From Propionibacteriaceae bacterium (lineage in GTDB: Bacteria > Actinomycetota > Actinomycetes > Propionibacteriales > Propionibacteriaceae), in assembly GCA_024636075.1 (NCBI GenBank), contig JAGXHS010000173.1, positions 1 through 45,966 of the forward strand: DNA of 45,966 bases. The letters are read 5' to 3'. Positions within the stretch are counted from its first letter, which is position 1; the number at the start of each line of letters is the position of its first letter. This document shows, piece after piece, positions 17,066-25,035 of the stretch. The notes beneath the pieces are model-generated. The model was given only the letters and a program-made list of their open reading frames with translations, was not told the origin of the DNA and did no database searches. The translations under genes and the position numbers were made by a program.

Positions 17066-17479
17066 TCAGTCCTGATCCATCGGCAGCAGGGCACAGGTCA
17101 GACGACCGGTGGCGACACGCTGACCGTCGTCGTTGCGCAGGATCACCTCGTAGCAGGCTGAGGTCCTGCCCAAATGAATGGCGAGTGCCTCGCCGGTGAC
17201 CCAGCCATCGAAGGCTGCCTTGTGGTGTGTGACGTTCAGATCCACCCCCACCGGCATCCGGTCGGGTTGGCCGTGGCCCAAGGCGCCGATCGACGCCAGG
17301 GTCTCAACCAGTACCCCTGACGCCCCGCCATGCCAGAGTCCTGCCGGCTGCGTGTTGCCGCGGACTGGCATCCGTCCCACCACCCGCTCGGCGCTTGCCT
17401 CCAGCAGCTCGAAACGCATTTTCTCATCCAGTGCGCTGACCATTGCGCTGGCCCAATCGGGTAGGTTGCTGCCATCCAT
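17066..17479 (-). CDS. PaaI-type hotdog-fold thioesterase
   Basis: 137 aa from the ATG at 17479 (MDGSNLPDWASAM). The hotdog motif GNTQPAGLWHGGASGVLVETLASIGA holds the HGG segment typical of the PaaI/YigI acyl-CoA thioesterases; GVDLNVTHHKAAFDGWVTGEA and the final beta strands follow. The substrate cannot be told. The same family is often found next to pdtaR and polA in actinobacteria, as far as I recall. It is divergent from polA with 36 bases between the start codons, and convergent with pdtaR. Confidence 0.88.
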   Translation of the reverse strand: MDGSNLPDWASAMVSALDEKMRFELLEASAERVVGRMPVRGNTQPAGLWHGGASGVLVETLASIGALGHGQPDRMPVGVDLNVTHHKAAFDGWVTGEALAIHLGRTSACYEVILRNDDGQRVATGRLTCALLPMDQD

Positions 17480-17502
17480 GGCTCCACTGTGACACTGCGG
17501 GC

Positions 17503-17508
17503 TACAGT
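17503..17508 (+). promoter_or_regulatory. -10 element of polA, leaderless type
   Basis: TACAGT ends seven bases before GTG 17516; no Shine-Dalgarno sequence lies between. This decides the polA start in favour of 17516 rather than the upstream in-frame ATG 17489, which would lie inside the promoter. Confidence 0.55.
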
Positions 17509-17515
17509 CGGGCAG

Positions 17516-20203
17516 GTGAATTCCGATGCTGTCACTGACAAGCTGCTGTTGATCGACGGCCACTCGGTGGCCTACCGCGCCTACTACGCGCTGCCGGTGG
17601 AGAACTTCGCCACCAGCACCGGTCAGCACACCAACGCCGTCTACGGCTTCACGTCGATGCTGATCAACGTGCTGCGGGACGAGATGCCGACCCATCTGGC
17701 GGTCGCCTTCGACGTGTCCCGCACGACCTTCCGCACCGAGGTCTACAGCGAGTACAAAGCGCAACGGGCCGCCTCGCCCGACGAGTTCAAGGGGCAGGTC
17801 TCTCTGATCAAGGAGGTGCTCGATGCGCTCAACATCGTGCACGTCGAGGTCGAGGGCTACGAGGCGGACGACGTGATCGCCACCTTGGCCACTGCCGCGG
17901 AGGAGCAGGGAATGGACGCGCTGATCTGCACGGGTGACCGGGACGCGATGCAGTTGGTCAGTGACGCGGTGACGGTGCTCTACCCTCGCAAGGGCGTCAG
18001 CGACCTGGCCCGGATGACTCCCCAGACGGTGCTGGAGAAGTACTTGGTCACCCCGCAGCGCTACCCGGAACTGGCGGCTCTGGTGGGGGAGACCAGCGAC
18101 AACCTTCCCGGTGTCCCAGGGGTGGGCCCCAAGACGGCCGCAAAATGGCTGACCGCCCACGACGGGCTGGAGAATCTGGTGCGGCAGGCCGAGCAGGTGG
18201 GCGGCAAGGCGGGTCAGTCCTTCCGCGACCATCTGGACGACGTGCTCCGCAACCGGCAGCTCAATGCCCTGGTCCGCGATCTGGAGCTGCCGGTGCGCCT
18301 GGGCGAACTGGAGCGTCGGGACTGGGACCGCGAAGCCGTGCACACCCTGTTCGACGGTCTTGAGTTCAGGGTGCTGCGGGATCGGTTGCTCGAATCGTTG
18401 CCGCAGCGCGATGCTCCCCCGAGCGGCGGATTCGAGGTGTCAGGCAGCAGGTTGACCACTGGCGAAGTGGCGGCGTGGCTCGCTGACCACACTGGTCAGG
18501 GCATCACCGGTGTGGACGTCGTGGGTACGTGGTCCGCCGGCAGCGGTGACATCACCGGCCTGGGATTGGCTGCCGGTGACGAGGCTGTTTGTTTCGTTGA
18601 CACTGCCGAGCTTGACCCGGACGATGACCGGGCGCTGTCGGACTGGCTGGTCGAGGAGAATCGACCGAAGGCGCTCCATGATGCCAAGGGCCCCATCCTG
18701 GCGGCGTGGTCCCGGGGGTGGGACCTGCGCGGGGTGCGGTGCGACACGCTGTTGGCCGCATATCTGCTCAAGCCGGACCAACGCACCTACGACCTTGCTG
18801 ATCTCACCGTTCGCCACCTGGACCGCGAGTTGCGGGTGGGTGGTGATGCTGGGCATGGCGACCAGTTGGCGCTCGACTTCGGTGTCGACGACGATGCGGT
18901 ACAGGCGTCGATGATGCGCGCCCGGGCGATCAGCGATCTCGCCGAACAGCTGGGTGAGGAACTGGTGCAGCACTCGGCGGACGGTTTGCTGCGCGATGTG
19001 GAGTTGCCGCTGCTGCGCATCCTGGCGAGCATGGAGCGCGTCGGGATCGCGGTCGACGAGGAGCTGCTGCAATCGCTGCGGCGAGACTTCGACTCCTCCG
19101 TGCTGAAGGCGGAGAGCCGAGCCTTCGAGATCATCGGGACCACGATCAACCTGAGTTCGCCCAAGCAACTTCAGGCCGTGCTCTTCGACGATCTGGGGAT
19201 GCCGAAGACCCGGCGGACGAAATCCGGCTACACCACCGACGCCGATGCGCTCGAAGGTCTTTACCGCAAGACCGAACACCCCTTCCTGGAGCAGTTGCTG
19301 GCGCACCGCGACGCCATCCGGCTGCGCCAGACAGTGGACGGGTTGCTGAAGTCGATCGCTGACGACGATCGGATCCACACCACCTACCTGCAGACCATTG
19401 CCGCCACCGGGCGGTTGTCGAGCACCGACCCCAATCTGCAGAACATTCCGATCCGCACCGATGCCGGTCGCAGGATTCGTGAAGGATTCGTGGTCGGTGG
19501 GGGCTGGGCCCAGTTGCTGACCGCTGACTACTCACAGATCGAGATGCGCATCATGGCGCACCTGTCCGACGACGCGGGGTTGATCAGCGCCTTCCGCAGC
19601 GGCGAGGACTTCCACACGGTGATGGCGGCCCGTGTCTTCGGTGTCGCGGCTGGTCAGGTGTCGCAGGGGCAGCGGGCCAAGATCAAGGCAATGAACTACG
19701 GACCGGCGTACGGGTTGAGCGCGTTCGGCCTGTCGAACCAGCTGAACATCAACAGATCCGAGGCAACCGGACTGATGGACGAGTACTTCGAACGCTTCGG
19801 CGGGGTTCGTGACTATCTCGCTGAGGTGGTGGCCAAGGCACGCCGGACCGGCTACACCGAGACGATGCTGGGTCGCCGGCGCTACCTGCCCGATCTGAAC
19901 ACCTCCAACCGGCAGCGCCGGGAGATGGCCGAGCGGATGGCGCTCAACGCCCCCATCCAGGGGTCAGCCGCCGACATCATCAAACTCGCCATGCTCAGGG
20001 TTGACCGGGCGTTGCAGGAATCGGGAGCGGACTCACGACTGCTGCTGCAGATCCATGACGAACTGTTGCTGGAGGTCGCTCCGGGCGAAGAGGAATCGAT
20101 CCGTCAGTTGGTCAGCACCCAGATGGGTGCTGCCATCGAGATGAAAGTGCCGCTCGACGTGTCCACCGGCTTCGGGTCGTCATGGCATGCGGCCGCTCAC
20201 TGA
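17516..20203 (+). CDS. polA: DNA polymerase I
   Basis: 895 aa from GTG 17516 (VNSDAVTDKLLLIDGHS). The N-terminal 5'-3' exonuclease domain (about 1-300) has the LIDGHSVAYRAYYAL, EGYEADDVIATLA and GETSDNLPGVPGVGPKTAAKWL helix-hairpin-helix segments. The middle 3'-5' exonuclease domain lacks the Asp-x-Glu metal motif (GVDVVGTWS instead), so proofreading is probably lost, as in other actinobacterial PolI. The polymerase domain has motif A DYSQIEMRI near 671, motif B with RAKIKAMNYGPAYGLS and motif C QIHDELLLEV near 845. It fills gaps in repair and replaces primers. The stop is 19 bases from the convergent sortase. Confidence 0.97.
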   Translation: MNSDAVTDKLLLIDGHSVAYRAYYALPVENFATSTGQHTNAVYGFTSMLINVLRDEMPTHLAVAFDVSRTTFRTEVYSEYKAQRAASPDEFKGQVSLIKEVLDALNIVHVEVEGYEADDVIATLATAAEEQGMDALICTGDRDAMQLVSDAVTVLYPRKGVSDLARMTPQTVLEKYLVTPQRYPELAALVGETSDNLPGVPGVGPKTAAKWLTAHDGLENLVRQAEQVGGKAGQSFRDHLDDVLRNRQLNALVRDLELPVRLGELERRDWDREAVHTLFDGLEFRVLRDRLLESLPQRDAPPSGGFEVSGSRLTTGEVAAWLADHTGQGITGVDVVGTWSAGSGDITGLGLAAGDEAVCFVDTAELDPDDDRALSDWLVEENRPKALHDAKGPILAAWSRGWDLRGVRCDTLLAAYLLKPDQRTYDLADLTVRHLDRELRVGGDAGHGDQLALDFGVDDDAVQASMMRARAISDLAEQLGEELVQHSADGLLRDVELPLLRILASMERVGIAVDEELLQSLRRDFDSSVLKAESRAFEIIGTTINLSSPKQLQAVLFDDLGMPKTRRTKSGYTTDADALEGLYRKTEHPFLEQLLAHRDAIRLRQTVDGLLKSIADDDRIHTTYLQTIAATGRLSSTDPNLQNIPIRTDAGRRIREGFVVGGGWAQLLTADYSQIEMRIMAHLSDDAGLISAFRSGEDFHTVMAARVFGVAAGQVSQGQRAKIKAMNYGPAYGLSAFGLSNQLNINRSEATGLMDEYFERFGGVRDYLAEVVAKARRTGYTETMLGRRRYLPDLNTSNRQRREMAERMALNAPIQGSAADIIKLAMLRVDRALQESGADSRLLLQIHDELLLEVAPGEEESIRQLVSTQMGAAIEMKVPLDVSTGFGSSWHAAAH

Positions 20204-20226
20204 GCGGCACGAGTCGCAGGGCTCAG
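20200..20226. terminator. Weak hairpin between convergent polA and sortase
   Basis: CTGAGC (20200-20205) pairs with GCTCAG (20221-20226) around a 15-base loop, spanning both gene ends. It has no T-run. It could serve both strands, but the stem is short. Confidence 0.3.
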
Positions 20227-20888
20227 CGTGGGTTGACGGGCGATGCGTGGAAGACGATTCGCGAATTCCACGTCTCGCGGGACCGGTCGAAGTCCCAGCA
20301 CACCACCAGCACGATGTCCGGCGCGGAATCGTCGGCGTAGATCACCGACGAGTTGTCGTCGTAGTTTGCTGCCCAGATCTTGGTGGACTTCTGGTAGCGG
20401 TAGCAGAGCGTCTTCCCCGACGAATCGCTCAACCGCAGTATCGTGCCCGGTTTCAGGCCCTTCGTGGAGTCGTGCAGTTCATTGCCCAGGGCGCCACCGT
20501 TGCGATAGGTGTGCGCGGTCAGCACCACGTGGCCCTTCGTCGAGCCGGGCTTCGGACCCTCCTGCCACCAGGCGACGGTGTTGGGCTGGTCACTGGGAGG
20601 CGCCATCGTGCCGTCGTGGTCGTCCGAGTCCACGCCCAGAACAGGTGCGGAAATGCCGAGCGAATCAACGGTGAACATCGCCGGCACGAGGGTGGCACCG
20701 TGTGGGCTGCACCCTGCCAGGGCTGGATCCGGAGTGGACGCGGCCGGAGCGCTGCCCGCTGTCACAGGAGAGGGTGCCTGCGGTGAACGCACCAGGGCGA
20801 ACAGCACCGCCGCCGACACAGCGGCGAGCGCCGCGGCCGCGATGACGCGACGACGAGCAAGCGACACAGCTCCTCCTGCGGAATGCAC
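20223..20888 (-). CDS. Sortase family transpeptidase (class E/F-like)
   Basis: 221 aa. A short N-terminus and one hydrophobic segment (residues about 15-33, RVIAAAALAAVSAAVLFALV) anchor an extracytoplasmic domain after a Pro/Ala linker. The sortase active site is complete: His126 in VVLTAHTYRNGG, Cys197 in LVVCWDFDR and Arg210 in NSRIVFHA. ATG 20888 follows GGAGG by five bases. It stands alone between polA and rpsA, with no gene for a protein with a sorting signal nearby, so its substrate is unknown. A GTG seven codons in is a possible but poorly spaced start. Confidence 0.88.
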   Translation of the reverse strand: MHSAGGAVSLARRRVIAAAALAAVSAAVLFALVRSPQAPSPVTAGSAPAASTPDPALAGCSPHGATLVPAMFTVDSLGISAPVLGVDSDDHDGTMAPPSDQPNTVAWWQEGPKPGSTKGHVVLTAHTYRNGGALGNELHDSTKGLKPGTILRLSDSSGKTLCYRYQKSTKIWAANYDDNSSVIYADDSAPDIVLVVCWDFDRSRETWNSRIVFHASPVNPR

Positions 20889-20922
20889 GCCTCCACGACA
20901 GCTCGTGGTCCATGACCCCGGA

Positions 20923-20952
20923 TTGACCCTTCAGCTGACCGAAAGATACTCT
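20923..20952 (+). promoter_or_regulatory. Promoter of rpsA
   Basis: TTGACC (20923-20928) and TACTCT (20947-20952) with an 18-base spacer form the best -35/-10 pair in the window. The leader would be about 55 bases and ends with GGAG (21001-21004) nine bases before ATG 21014. Confidence 0.55.
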
Positions 20953-21013
20953 GGGGTGGCATTGTATCCGCAATGCAGAATCCACTCATCATCCACCATC
21001 GGAGCCCTACTAC

Positions 21014-22486
21014 ATGACCTCCTCCATTGAGGCCTCTCCTCAGGTCGCAGTCGACGACCTCGGCTCACCGGAAGCATTTCTCGCTGCGGTTGACGCCACC
21101 ATCAAGTACTTCAACGACGGGGACATCGTCACCGGCACCGTCGTCAAGGTTGACCGGGACGAGGTCCTGCTCGACATCGGTTACAAGACCGAGGGCGTGA
21201 TCCCCTCCCGCGAGCTGTCGATCAAGCATGACGTCGACCCCTTCGAGGTGGTCAGTGTCGGCGATGAGATCGAGGCCCTGGTCCAGCAGAAGGAAGACAA
21301 GGAAGGCCGTCTGATCCTCTCCAAGAAGCGGGCTCAGTACGAGCGCGCCTGGGGAACCATCGAAAAGATCAAAGAAGAGGACGGAGTCGTCACCGGATCG
21401 GTGATCGAGGTCGTCAAGGGCGGCTTGATCGTCGACATCGGTTTGCGCGGCTTCCTGCCGGCTTCGCTGGTGGAGATGCGTCGGGTGCGCGACCTGCAGC
21501 CCTACGTGGGGATGGAGTTGGAAGCCAAGATCATTGAGCTGGACAAGAACCGCAACAACGTGGTGCTGTCCCGTCGGGCATGGTTGGAACAGACCCAATC
21601 CCAGGTGCGCCAGGACTTCCTGACCCAGTTGCAGAAGGGTCAGATTCGCAAGGGCGTCGTCTCGTCGATCGTCAATTTCGGTGCCTTCGTCGACCTCGGC
21701 GGTGTGGACGGACTGGTCCACGTCTCCGAGCTCAGCTGGAAGCACATTGACCACCCGGGCGAGGTCGTCGAGGTCGGCATGGCGGTCACCGTCGAGGTGC
21801 TCGACGTGGACATGGACCGCGAGCGCGTGTCGCTGTCGTTGAAGGCCACCCAGGAAGATCCGTGGCAGACCTTCGCTCGCACCCACGCCATCGGCCAGAT
21901 CGTGCCCGGCAAGGTCACCAAGCTGGTGCCGTTCGGTTCCTTCGTCCGTGTCGAGGAAGGAATCGAGGGCCTGGTGCACGTCTCCGAGCTTGCTGAGCGT
22001 CACGTGGAGATCCCCGAGCAGGTCGTTGCCGTGAATGACGATGTGATGGTCAAGATCATTGACATCGATCTGGAGAGCCGCCGCATTTCGCTGTCGCTCA
22101 AGCAGGCCAATGAGGGTGTCGACATCGGCGCGGACGACTTCGATCCGTCGCTGTATGGCATGACCGCGAGCTACGACGACGAGGGCAACTACATCTACCC
22201 CGAGGGCTTCGATCCGGAGACCAACGAGTGGAAGGAAGGCTACGAGGAGCAGCAGCGTGCCTGGGAGCATCAGTACGCTGAGGCCCAAGCTCGCTGGGAG
22301 GCCCACAAGAAGCAGGTCGAGGACTCCGAGAGCGGCGACCGTGTCGACGTTGCTGACACCCAGCAGGCCTACTCCTCCACGCCGGCCGCCCGTCCGGACG
22401 CCGCGCCAGCCGCGGTGCCGGAGGGTTCGCTCGCTTCGGACGAGGCGCTGCAGGCCCTGCGCGACAAGCTGACCGGCGGGAACTGA
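21014..22486 (+). CDS. rpsA: 30S ribosomal protein S1
   Basis: 490 aa with four S1 RNA-binding repeats at about residues 33-102, 120-190, 205-275 and 290-360. Examples are GDIVTGTVVKVDRDEVLLDIGYKTEGVIP, VSSIVNFGAFVDLGGVDGLVHVSELSWKHI and KLVPFGSFVRVEEGIEGLVHVSEL. An acidic, Ala/Pro-rich tail of about 110 residues follows, ending LQALRDKLTGGN. S1 binds mRNA on the ribosome and helps initiation on structured leaders; four repeats rather than six is normal in actinobacteria. coaE follows after a hairpin. Confidence 0.96.
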   Translation: MTSSIEASPQVAVDDLGSPEAFLAAVDATIKYFNDGDIVTGTVVKVDRDEVLLDIGYKTEGVIPSRELSIKHDVDPFEVVSVGDEIEALVQQKEDKEGRLILSKKRAQYERAWGTIEKIKEEDGVVTGSVIEVVKGGLIVDIGLRGFLPASLVEMRRVRDLQPYVGMELEAKIIELDKNRNNVVLSRRAWLEQTQSQVRQDFLTQLQKGQIRKGVVSSIVNFGAFVDLGGVDGLVHVSELSWKHIDHPGEVVEVGMAVTVEVLDVDMDRERVSLSLKATQEDPWQTFARTHAIGQIVPGKVTKLVPFGSFVRVEEGIEGLVHVSELAERHVEIPEQVVAVNDDVMVKIIDIDLESRRISLSLKQANEGVDIGADDFDPSLYGMTASYDDEGNYIYPEGFDPETNEWKEGYEEQQRAWEHQYAEAQARWEAHKKQVEDSESGDRVDVADTQQAYSSTPAARPDAAPAAVPEGSLASDEALQALRDKLTGGN

Positions 22487-22512
22487 GTCCGCCAGCACGG
22501 CTCAGCATCGTT

Positions 22513-22544
22513 GAAGGCCCCACTCGGCGACGGGTGGGGCCTTC
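22513..22544 (+). terminator. Hairpin after rpsA
   Basis: GAAGGCCCCAC (22513-22523) and GTGGGGCCTTC (22534-22544) form a perfect 11-base-pair stem with a ten-base loop. The bases after it are ACTACTCC rather than a U-run, so it may be an incomplete terminator or an mRNA-stabilising hairpin between rpsA and coaE. Confidence 0.65.
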
Positions 22545-22568
22545 ACTACTCCATGACAGGAAGGGTCA

Positions 22569-23150
22569 ATGCGGATCGGACTCACAGGTGGTGTCGCCAG
22601 CGGCAAGTCGCTGGTGGCAGGTCTGCTGGCTGAGCGGGGCGCCGTGATCATCGACGCGGACCTGTTGGCTCGCCGGGCAGTGGCTCCCGGAACACCGGGT
22701 CTGCAATCCGTCGCCGACGAATTCGGTGGCGACGTCTTCACCGACGATGGCAGCCTGGACCGCCCTGCGCTCGGTGCCGTGGTGTTCGCCGACGAGCAGG
22801 CCCGTCGCCGACTGGAGGCGATCATTCATCCCGAGGTGCGTCGGTTGGCTGCGGAGCTGGAGGACGACGCAACAGACGGCAGCGTCGTCGTCCATGTGAT
22901 CCCGCTTCTTGTGGAGACCGGACAGCATGGCGATTTCGATCTGCTGGTAGTGGTTGACGCGCCGCCCGAGCTGCAGCTGGAACGATTGATGGCACGCAAC
23001 GATCTGGACGAGGCTGCAGCATCTGCTCGGCTCGCTGCCCAGGCCACCCGGCAGCAGCGGCTTGATGTTGCTGACTGGGTGATCGACAACGGTGGCAGCG
23101 CGCGTGACACGGAGCGACAGGTCGACCTACTGTGGGGAGCGCTTCGCTGA
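22569..23150 (+). CDS. coaE: Dephospho-CoA kinase
   Basis: 193 aa, the short form without the C-terminal GrpB-like extension found in mycobacteria. It phosphorylates dephospho-CoA, the last step of coenzyme A synthesis. The P-loop GLTGGVASGKS is at residues 4-14, followed by VIIDADLLARRAVAPGTPGLQ, and IHPEVRRLAAEL and VHVIPLLVETG in the core. ATG 22569 has GGAAGGG upstream. Its last 24 bases overlap the convergent ferredoxin gene. Confidence 0.95.
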   Translation: MRIGLTGGVASGKSLVAGLLAERGAVIIDADLLARRAVAPGTPGLQSVADEFGGDVFTDDGSLDRPALGAVVFADEQARRRLEAIIHPEVRRLAAELEDDATDGSVVVHVIPLLVETGQHGDFDLLVVVDAPPELQLERLMARNDLDEAAASARLAAQATRQQRLDVADWVIDNGGSARDTERQVDLLWGALR

Positions 23151-23354
23151 TTCCAGGCGCAGCGCCAGCCGTGGGCACAACCGGACCGCCAGTCGAGCGT
23201 CGTCAAGCGACCCGCCGGGGATGGGAACATCGGTCCCTGCCGCTGAGAATGGGAAGCCCCAGTCGTCCGCGGTGAGCAGATCAGGCAGCAGTTCAATGCA
23301 GGCACCGCTGGCTGTGCACAAGGTCCAGTCGATGTGCAGCTGGTGGGCACTCAT
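23127..23354 (-). CDS. Small 3Fe-4S type ferredoxin
   Basis: 75 aa from the ATG at 23354. Cys13 and Cys19 (LCTASGACIELLP) and Cys60 followed by Pro (VRLCPRLAL) match the three-Cys pattern C-x5-C...C-P of single-cluster 3Fe-4S ferredoxins. The middle (DDWGFPFSAAGTDVPI) is typical of such proteins. It is the last gene of the minus-strand redox operon; its start overlaps the NuoF-like stop by four bases. Its 3' end overlaps coaE. Its partner is probably the NuoF-like protein; that is an inference from position. Confidence 0.82.
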   Translation of the reverse strand: MSAHQLHIDWTLCTASGACIELLPDLLTADDWGFPFSAAGTDVPIPGGSLDDARLAVRLCPRLALRLESAKRSPQ

Positions 23355-24490
23355 GCCGACTCCCTGATCGATTCGGTAGCGGTGCAGCGACCAGCCAGAT
23401 GGGCGTCGACCTCGTCGGGAAACATCTGGAGGGCGCTGGCGACGAGATTTGCCGTGCCGGTCGGGTGGAAGCAGGCTCCACGACGACTGACCTGACCCAT
23501 CAGTCGGTGGATGTCCTGGATGTCCTGGATGGCAGCGGTCCTCGGGAAGTCGGCGAGCTCCTGCACCGCCGTTGCCAGATCGGGCAGTCCGAAGCGGCAC
23601 GGGCCGCACTGGCCCGCGTTTTCGTTTGCCAGCCATCTGGTCACGGTGGCGGTGTAGCGCAACGGGCAGACCTGCGGCGCCAGGGCAACGATCACGCCAG
23701 CACCCGGAATCCGACCGAAGGGCTTCCGGGCGGACTCGTCCATGCGCGTCCATCGTCCATGGAACCCACCGAGCAGCACGGCGCTGACCGAGTCGGGGTC
23801 GATGCCGGCGCCGAACAGCACGTCGACCAGCGACGCGTTTGCGGTGCTTTCCAGCACCACCGGAGCTCCGCGGTGGCCGGGCCGCTGCACCGTCAGCAGG
23901 TGTGGCCCCGGATCCTGCGGCGTCCCGATCAGGCTGAAGCGGTTGCCGCCCATGCGAACGATCTGGGAGATCCGGGAAAGTGTTTCGACGTTGTGCACCA
24001 GCGTGGGGTGCCCGCGCAGCCCCGAGATGCTGGCCGGCAGCCTGCGATCCGTGGGAAAGGCCGGGCCGCCCCCGATGGCGCCGATCACAGCACTGGACTC
24101 ACCGGAGACGAAACTCTTCGCCGAACGGTGCAGCCGAATGCGGGACGCTTCGGGTCGTTGCTGCAGAGCGCGACTCAGTGTTGCCTCAGCAGCCTCGTCG
24201 AGATGCAGATGCAGCTCGTCCGCGTGGACGGCAGCTGCAGTGACGAGCAACCCGTCGATCACTTGGTGCGGATCGCGCTGCAACAGGACTGCATCCTTAC
24301 GACTCAGCGGTTCTCCCTCTGCACCATTGCCGATCACCACACGTCGCCTGCTGGTCCCGACCAGTCGACGAGCGGGCATCGATTCCCACTTGCGCCAGAC
24401 CGGGAAACCCGCACCGCCTCGGCCGAGGAGACCAGAGGCTTTGATTTCGGCGCGTAGCTGCTCCGGCGGCCACTCCCACGGCTCGCTCAT
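23351..24490 (-). CDS. NuoF-like FMN/iron-sulfur oxidoreductase subunit
   Basis: 379 aa from the ATG at 24490 (MSEPWEWPPEQLRAE), overlapping the preceding stop by four bases. It resembles the 51-kDa subunit of complex I: the FMN loop GRGGAGFPVWRKW at about 23-35, GNGAEGEPLSRKDAVLL, and FVSGESSAVIGAI where NuoF has a GEETALI-like motif. The C-terminal Fe-S region has NAGQCGPCRFGLPDL and GACFHPTGTANLVASAL, giving three Cys where NuoF has four. It is a stand-alone homologue, not part of a nuo operon. It probably takes electrons from NAD(P)H or passes them to the ferredoxin encoded next to it. Confidence 0.85.
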   Translation of the reverse strand: MSEPWEWPPEQLRAEIKASGLLGRGGAGFPVWRKWESMPARRLVGTSRRRVVIGNGAEGEPLSRKDAVLLQRDPHQVIDGLLVTAAAVHADELHLHLDEAAEATLSRALQQRPEASRIRLHRSAKSFVSGESSAVIGAIGGGPAFPTDRRLPASISGLRGHPTLVHNVETLSRISQIVRMGGNRFSLIGTPQDPGPHLLTVQRPGHRGAPVVLESTANASLVDVLFGAGIDPDSVSAVLLGGFHGRWTRMDESARKPFGRIPGAGVIVALAPQVCPLRYTATVTRWLANENAGQCGPCRFGLPDLATAVQELADFPRTAAIQDIQDIHRLMGQVSRRGACFHPTGTANLVASALQMFPDEVDAHLAGRCTATESIRESA

Positions 24491-25035
24491 GCTGCCGACC
24501 CCACCGGTTGCGGGCTGTGCAGCAAGCGGTACAGCCCGGCGATCCCGACGGCTGCCCCGCAACCGACCGCCATGGCGACGAACCATGAGGAGCTGGCGTC
24601 GGTGCCGCTTCCCACGGCGTGCACCATGGAGAGCAGCCACGCCAGGTAACTGAACCAGTGGATGGCCTTGAAAGCCTCGAAACCCAGTCGGTGTCTGAGC
24701 AGAGCGGTGACCAGGACTGCGACGAAACACTCGAATGCGAGTGTCCCTGCCCCGACATACAGCGGGTTGGCTGCGGCGGAGGCGAACGGGAGGAACAGAT
24801 CCAGCAGAGCCAACTTGGCATAGCTGTCCAAGAACAACGAGATCAGGTGGCCTGCCAGCAGCACCATGGAGAAGACCGAAATGTTGCGGTGCACCATGGT
24901 GGTGGCGAAGCGGGCGAGGCCGGGGACGTCGCCCCTGGCGGCCACCACCAGGCCGATCACCACGCTGAGGGTCAGACTCAGCAGCAGGGCGACGCCAGTA
25001 CCGCGGCCTATCGCCCACATCAGTTCATCAGGCAT
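24487..25035 (-). CDS. Ferric-reductase-like heme b membrane protein
   Basis: 182 aa from the ATG at 25035, which has GAGG six bases upstream; an ATG at 25047 is an alternative. Five or six hydrophobic segments are visible. His residues sit in membrane helices: TTMVHRNISVFSMVLLAGHLISLFL, then FKAIHWFSYLAWLLSMVHAVG. Such pairs bind two b hemes in ferric reductase/YedZ-like domains. No FAD or NAD domain is attached. The start overlaps the ApbE stop, so the genes are coupled. It probably moves electrons across the membrane; the acceptor is unknown. Confidence 0.82.
   Translation of the reverse strand: MPDELMWAIGRGTGVALLLSLTLSVVIGLVVAARGDVPGLARFATTMVHRNISVFSMVLLAGHLISLFLDSYAKLALLDLFLPFASAAANPLYVGAGTLAFECFVAVLVTALLRHRLGFEAFKAIHWFSYLAWLLSMVHAVGSGTDASSSWFVAMAVGCGAAVGIAGLYRLLHSPQPVGSAA

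Noticed and set aside
20887..21013. Riboswitch or S1-binding autoregulatory leader before rpsA
   Set aside because: The leader is only about 55 bases and shows no known aptamer or strong stem.
21065..22498. 477-residue open frame on the minus strand over rpsA
   Set aside because: Mirror of four S1 repeats, giving repetitive His/Asp/Leu text without any recognisable fold.
23399..24457. 352-residue plus-strand frame opposite the NuoF-like gene
   Set aside because: The minus-strand gene has FMN and Cys motifs and four-base overlaps with its neighbours; the plus-strand frame has none.
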